Below are positions 6,953 to 9,620 of a DNA stretch of 9,620 bases, piece after piece (within the stretch, counting starts at the first letter, position 1; each line of letters starts with the position of its first letter). The translations under genes and the position numbers were made by a program. The notes below the pieces were generated by a model. It did no database searches, had not been told where the DNA came from, and worked only from the letters and a program-made list of their open reading frames with translations. The DNA is from a bacterium (GTDB lineage Bacteria > Cyanobacteriota > Vampirovibrionia > Obscuribacterales > Obscuribacteraceae): NCBI GenBank assembly GCA_030431355.1, contig JAUIJG010000194.1, positions 1 to 9,620 of the forward strand, in the 5' to 3' direction.

Positions 6953-6980
6953 ATCATACCCGGAAAGTTATTAAAGTCCA
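6953..6980 (-). promoter_or_regulatory. Candidate promoter for the kinase/response-regulator operon
   Basis: On the minus strand TATGAT (complement of 6953-6958, five of six to the -10 consensus) lies 16 nt after TGGACT (complement of 6975-6980, four of six to -35). It sits just past the T-run of the terminator at 6982-7010 and about 31 nt before the TTG start. The position is sensible, but this is consensus matching only. Confidence 0.35.
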
Positions 6981-6981
6981 C

Positions 6982-7010
6982 AAAAAGACAGAAGAGCCGA
7001 AGCTCTTCTG
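6982..7010 (-). terminator. Rho-independent terminator with C(UUCG)G tetraloop
   Basis: On the minus strand a perfect 9-bp stem CAGAAGAGC / GCTCTTCTG (7002-7010 with 6989-6997) closes a TTCG loop (6998-7001) in the very stable C(UUCG)G context. TCTTTTTG follows, its five Ts complementary to 6982-6986. It lies 56 bp after the stop of the small gene at 7066-7368 and before the kinase promoter candidate, so it should separate the two transcripts. Confidence 0.85.
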
Positions 7011-7065
7011 CTTTACGTGAGATAGGCAAGAGGAAGGAAAACTTTTGTTGGCGAGCAAGAGACTA

Positions 7066-7368
7066 TCAGGCTCTTCTTAATTGCTCCATATCGCTGACGA
7101 TGACACCACACTCGCGACAATTATTGCCGAACTTGGCCAGAATCGATTCTCTAGGCAGAGTATGTCCATACTGACGGCACTGATTCTTGCCCAGGCCCGC
7201 ACGGAAAGTAAAGAAGTGAAGCAGGTTTTGAAAGGCTGAACGCGCTTTGTATTTAAAGGGTTTCAAAGTTTGATCAGCCTGGGAGCTGGACTTAAATTTG
7301 ACGATCTCATCCCTGGTCAATCTTCTCGCTCCAGGATCTTTTCGCATTAATAGAGATTTGGCACGCAT
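7066..7368 (-). CDS. Small hypothetical protein with a variant C-terminal zinc ribbon
   Basis: Unrecognised 100-residue basic protein, no signal peptide or membrane segment. The N-terminal half is rich in Lys/Arg/Ser. The C-terminal half contains CRQYGHTLPRE (Cys64, His69) and, 15-20 residues later, NNCRECGVI (Cys84, Cys87). This looks like a zinc ribbon in which the second Cys of the first knuckle is Tyr67 and His69 may replace it, giving C-x4-H...C-x2-C. Basic charge plus a zinc site suggests nucleic-acid or ribosome contact, but that is inference. The ATG has AGAGG about nine nt upstream (7378-7382 region). The gene is followed by a strong terminator, so it is probably monocistronic; a hairpin (7410-7429) lies in its upstream region. 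Confidence 0.65.
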   Translation of the reverse strand: MRAKSLLMRKDPGARRLTRDEIVKFKSSSQADQTLKPFKYKARSAFQNLLHFFTFRAGLGKNQCRQYGHTLPRESILAKFGNNCRECGVIVSDMEQLRRA

Positions 7369-7409
7369 AGAAAAAACCTCTCATATCTAAAATTCAGCTC
7401 GCCGAAGAG

Positions 7410-7429
7410 TGCCACTAATAACAGTGGCA
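7410..7429. other. Perfect 7-bp inverted repeat upstream of the small zinc-ribbon gene
   Basis: TGCCACT (7410-7416) and AGTGGCA (7423-7429) are separated by AATAAC. It lies 42 bp before the start codon of the 7066-7368 gene and has no T-run on its downstream side, so it is not a classical terminator. It could be an operator or a 5' leader hairpin. The rest of the 279-bp gap between that gene and korB holds only the hairpin at 7588-7632 and no convincing ORF. Confidence 0.35.
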
Positions 7430-7587
7430 ATTTATCGACCAATCTGGGATCAAACTATTCAGTTACTTTTGGTGCTAGACAAAGACTGAGAGCGCTTTAG
7501 AGCATTTCAACACCCAGCTTGTCGAAGCTTGCTAGAGCATCGCACTTTTCTGCCGATTTGACAATTAAATTGAGCCGATAAAGCCGA

Positions 7588-7632
7588 CGGCATCCCTTGA
7601 CAATCAGTCAAAGGATGCCGCTAGACTTTTTT
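7588..7632. terminator. Long hairpin downstream of the oxidoreductase operon, probable terminator
   Basis: CGGCATCCCTTGAC (7588-7601) pairs with GTCAAAGGATGCCG (7607-7620) over 14 bp, with one G-T wobble when read as minus-strand RNA, around a 5-nt loop. It begins about 28 bp after the korB stop and there is no plus-strand gene upstream, so it most likely ends the korAB transcript. The clear T-run (7627-7632) lies on the plus-strand side, 6 nt from the stem; on the minus-strand side only a weak GGCTTTA follows. It may act mainly as a 3'-end stabiliser or in both directions. Confidence 0.65.
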
Positions 7633-7647
7633 ATTCAGTCTGTGGTC

Positions 7648-8526
7648 CTAGATCAATTCATCCACGAATTTCTTCATGGCATCAGGACATGCTTCAAGCT
7701 TCTGCTTGGCCAGCGGACCATTTTGCAGAGCCGGTTCACCATCTTCGTAGGTTTCCATCTCGGTTTTATATATGACACCAAGAGGAATTTTATCGCCCCA
7801 CTCAAAAGCTTTTTCATAGGACTTATAAAAATCACCTGGATCCCAACCTTCATCTTCAAGTTTGTAGACTCTTTGTTTGAACCAGGGATAGGTGTTGATC
7901 TTGTTATAAGTAACACAGGGGCTGAACACATCGATGAGAGAGAAGCCCTTGTGAGCCATGCCCTGGGCGATGGTATCGGCCAGATGCTTCTGCTCGCCGG
8001 AAAAACCTCTAGCCACGAAAGAAGCACCAGCGGTAATGGCTAGCGCGAGTGGGTTGAGGGGGTTTTCCAGGTTACCCTGGGGGGTGGATTTTGTTTTGTG
8101 ACCGACCGTGGTGGTGGGTGAAGCCTGACCGGTTGTCAGACCATAAATTTGGTTATCCATGACCACGTAGGTTACATCCAGGTTTCTTCTCATGGCGTGG
8201 AGGAGGTGACCAACCCCGATACCATAACCATCTCCATCTCCACCGGTTATAACCGTCTTCATATCGGTGTTGGCGAGATGAGCACCGGTGGCAACCGGAA
8301 CGGATCTACCGTGCAAGCTGTGAACACCGTATGCGTGAATAAAACCCGGGAGGTTGGATGAACAACCGATACCGGAAACAATCATGAGATTCTCAGGTTT
8401 GATGCCCAGTTTGCCGGCAGCTTCCTGCACAGACTTCAAGACACCGAAGTCACCACATCCGGGACACCAGTCCGGGTCGACCGGTCCTTTATAGGTTTCG
8501 ACTGGAAGTTCAATTACTGTCGCCAT
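7648..8526 (-). CDS. korB: 2-oxoacid:ferredoxin oxidoreductase subunit beta (probably 2-oxoglutarate)
   Basis: A 292-residue thiamine-diphosphate subunit. With the alpha subunit it catalyses CoA-dependent oxidative decarboxylation of a 2-oxoacid, with reduction of ferredoxin, or the reverse carboxylation. Four cysteines that should bind one [4Fe-4S] cluster are visible: Cys21 and Cys24 in DWCPGCGD, Cys55 in GIGCSSN and Cys204 in FSPCVTYN. The ThDP/Mg site is GGDGDGYGIG (95-104) through Asn125 in MDNQIYGLTTGQ, followed by SPTTTVGHKTKSTPQGN, typical of KorB/PorB of two-subunit enzymes. The length agrees with the family (about 280-340). AGAGGAA lies about 9 nt before the ATG. It follows the alpha gene by 42 bp on the same strand, so one operon. 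2-Oxoglutarate is preferred over pyruvate because two-subunit enzymes with a fused gamma-alpha subunit are often KorAB, but substrate is not proven by sequence. Confidence 0.92.
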   Translation of the reverse strand: MATVIELPVETYKGPVDPDWCPGCGDFGVLKSVQEAAGKLGIKPENLMIVSGIGCSSNLPGFIHAYGVHSLHGRSVPVATGAHLANTDMKTVITGGDGDGYGIGVGHLLHAMRRNLDVTYVVMDNQIYGLTTGQASPTTTVGHKTKSTPQGNLENPLNPLALAITAGASFVARGFSGEQKHLADTIAQGMAHKGFSLIDVFSPCVTYNKINTYPWFKQRVYKLEDEGWDPGDFYKSYEKAFEWGDKIPLGVIYKTEMETYEDGEPALQNGPLAKQKLEACPDAMKKFVDELI

Positions 8527-8568
8527 CTAATTAGTTCCTCTTTCGAAAAGTGTAAGACAAAAAAACCG

Positions 8569-9620
8569 TTATTCGCTTGCAGCAGCAGTGAATTCGTAGG
8601 TGGCACCAGTTTTAGTACCGACCTTCATCTCACCACCGGCTTTCCCGGTGAATCTCTCAGCAAGCTCAATTCTCCATATCGGCTCACCATAACCATTGGC
8701 AGCTTCTTTAATAAGCTTGACCGGTCTTAGTTTTTCGCCATTATGGGTTCTCAGGTAGTGATAAACGAATTCTTTGGCTTCATCTTCACTGACATCGAGG
8801 TCAAGACTTTCGCCTTTCAGAATCTCAGCCAATCTGGCTTCGATAAATTGAGGCTCCAGCGGTTCTCCATCATACTTATTGATATGTCCATCCATGGAGA
8901 TACCGGTCTCCATTTTGATGAACTTAGCCATCACGCTAGTGTAGTTGACCTCAACGGACACTTTCTTCTTGCACTTGGAGAGAATCTCCTTAACTTCTTC
9001 CGCGTGGAAAGGAGCAATATATTTGATGCAGAGGAAGTTAGTCTTAGTTCCACTGGCGGTCAATCTCTCGGCTGTCTCTTTCACAACACCGTAGGTAGAA
9101 CCCCAGGTTACGAGAGTGACATCGGCATCGGCGGGACCGACAAGTTCAGGCGCAGGCAGAACCTTGCGAAGGTTCTCCACCTTAGCCATCCGCTTCTCCA
9201 TGCTCTTTCTACGAACAGCCTGGGCGGTGAACATATCGGAGATAAGGATACCTTCCTCGTCGTGGTCATCACTACCGGATGTGTAGCAGGCGTTGGCGGT
9301 GCCGGGCAATGCTCTGGGAGAGATACCGGACTCGGTAAACTTGAATCGTTTGTATTTGCCCTGATCTTCGGACCACTCTTTAACGATTTCTCCCCGGTCA
9401 ATCTCAACATCAGCTTTGAAGACCTCAGGATCCACTGTTTCTGGGTGCTCAGAGAGAAGCAGATCGGACATCATCAACACAGGCAGCTGGAATTTCTCAG
9501 CCACGTTGAAGGCTTCCACCGTAGCGTTGAACGAATCGGTGATGTCATGGGGAGCAACAATCATCCTCGGGAATTCACCCTGGGAAGCACCGAAGACCTG
9601 GAAGAGGTCGGCTTGCTCCG
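8569..9620 (-). CDS. korA: 2-oxoacid:ferredoxin oxidoreductase subunit alpha, C-terminal part (5' end outside window)
   Basis: Partial: the frame is open through the right edge (about 349 codons seen), and codons upstream of the Met at 9562-9564 read EQADLFQVFGASQGEFPR, the expected KorA sequence, so that Met is internal. Family marks: SQGEFPRMIVAPHDITDSF, AEKFQLPVLMMSDLLLSE, the GISPRALPG segment with HDEEG, the transketolase C-terminal-like domain (VTLVTWGSTYGVVKE, KYIAPFHAEEV) and VEVNYTSVMAKFIKMETG. Full-length alpha subunits of this type carry a fused gamma domain at the N-terminus (about 570-630 residues total), which would lie beyond 9620. The last 81 residues, after the usual end near EARLAEILKG, form an extra segment (VYHYLRTH...NGYGEPIWRIELAERF...). 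Co-transcribed with korB. Probably 2-oxoglutarate synthase, feeding or draining the TCA cycle with ferredoxin. Confidence 0.92.
   Translation of the reverse strand, partial: EQADLFQVFGASQGEFPRMIVAPHDITDSFNATVEAFNVAEKFQLPVLMMSDLLLSEHPETVDPEVFKADVEIDRGEIVKEWSEDQGKYKRFKFTESGISPRALPGTANACYTSGSDDHDEEGILISDMFTAQAVRRKSMEKRMAKVENLRKVLPAPELVGPADADVTLVTWGSTYGVVKETAERLTASGTKTNFLCIKYIAPFHAEEVKEILSKCKKKVSVEVNYTSVMAKFIKMETGISMDGHINKYDGEPLEPQFIEARLAEILKGESLDLDVSEDEAKEFVYHYLRTHNGEKLRPVKLIKEAANGYGEPIWRIELAERFTGKAGGEMKVGTKTGATYEFTAAASE

Noticed and set aside
6938..7174. Plus-strand 78-codon ORF across the terminator between the kinase and the small gene
   Set aside because: It runs through the UUCG hairpin and into the opposite-strand gene, has a TTG start and no domain.
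7498..7540. Direct repeat TAGAGCAT at 7498-7505 and 7533-7540
   Set aside because: Eight bases, two copies only, no further structure; compatible with chance.
7597..8043. Plus-strand 148-codon ORF opposite korB
   Set aside because: Antisense shadow of a firmly identified gene; it begins inside the hairpin at 7588-7620 and has low-complexity hydrophobic content without motifs.
9562..9564. Met as the start of the alpha subunit
   Set aside because: The frame continues upstream with conserved alpha-subunit sequence (EQADLFQVFGASQGEF), so the true start lies outside the window.
1..9620. CRISPR array, tRNA, rRNA, insertion sequence or phage module
   Set aside because: No spaced direct repeats, cloverleaf sequences, transposase or phage genes were seen on either strand.

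Overview
The window is chromosomal DNA from a bacterium with roughly balanced base composition. It carries nine genes that I regard as real. No rRNA, tRNA, insertion sequence, CRISPR array or phage module could be recognised. The gene mix is a LytR-CpsA-Psr cell-wall protein, a small fructose-6-phosphate-aldolase-type transaldolase, an Rcp1-type response regulator paired with a phytochrome-type histidine kinase, and a two-subunit 2-oxoacid:ferredoxin oxidoreductase. This fits an anaerobic or facultative, non-photosynthetic relative of Cyanobacteria (for example the Melainabacteria/Obscuribacterales group). That placement is inference from gene content and is not proven by the sequence.

Layout from left to right. 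8-1267 (-): a soluble protein with a zinc-metallopeptidase HEFGH motif, resembling the lethal-factor-like zincins. 1399-2061 (-): transaldolase with a GTG start. 2209-3756 (+): membrane-anchored LCP protein with a LytR_C-type C-terminal domain, divergent from the transaldolase. 3769-4101 (-): small zinc-ribbon protein with one membrane segment. 4253-4630 (+): small four-helix membrane protein of unknown role. 4635-5426 and 5410-6921 (-): a two-gene signalling operon whose genes overlap by 17 bp, a REC-PAS-HisKA-HATPase kinase followed by a response regulator with four tandem 26-residue LRV-type repeats. 7066-7368 (-): small protein with a variant zinc ribbon, separated from the kinase by a strong UUCG-tetraloop terminator. 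7648-8526 and 8569-9620 (-): beta and alpha subunits of a 2-oxoacid (probably 2-oxoglutarate):ferredoxin oxidoreductase; the alpha gene runs off the right edge.

The genes do not form one pathway. Two units are clearly functional: the kinase/response-regulator pair (signal in through REC and PAS, phosphate to Asp62 of the regulator, output probably by protein contact through LRV repeats rather than DNA binding) and the alpha-beta oxidoreductase (CoA-dependent oxidation or reductive synthesis of a 2-oxoacid with ferredoxin). The LCP protein and the transaldolase share only a divergent promoter region. I saw no strong evidence for a wholly new system. The least ordinary items are the receiver-LRV fusion and the lethal-factor-like zincin with its glycine-rich N-terminal repeats.
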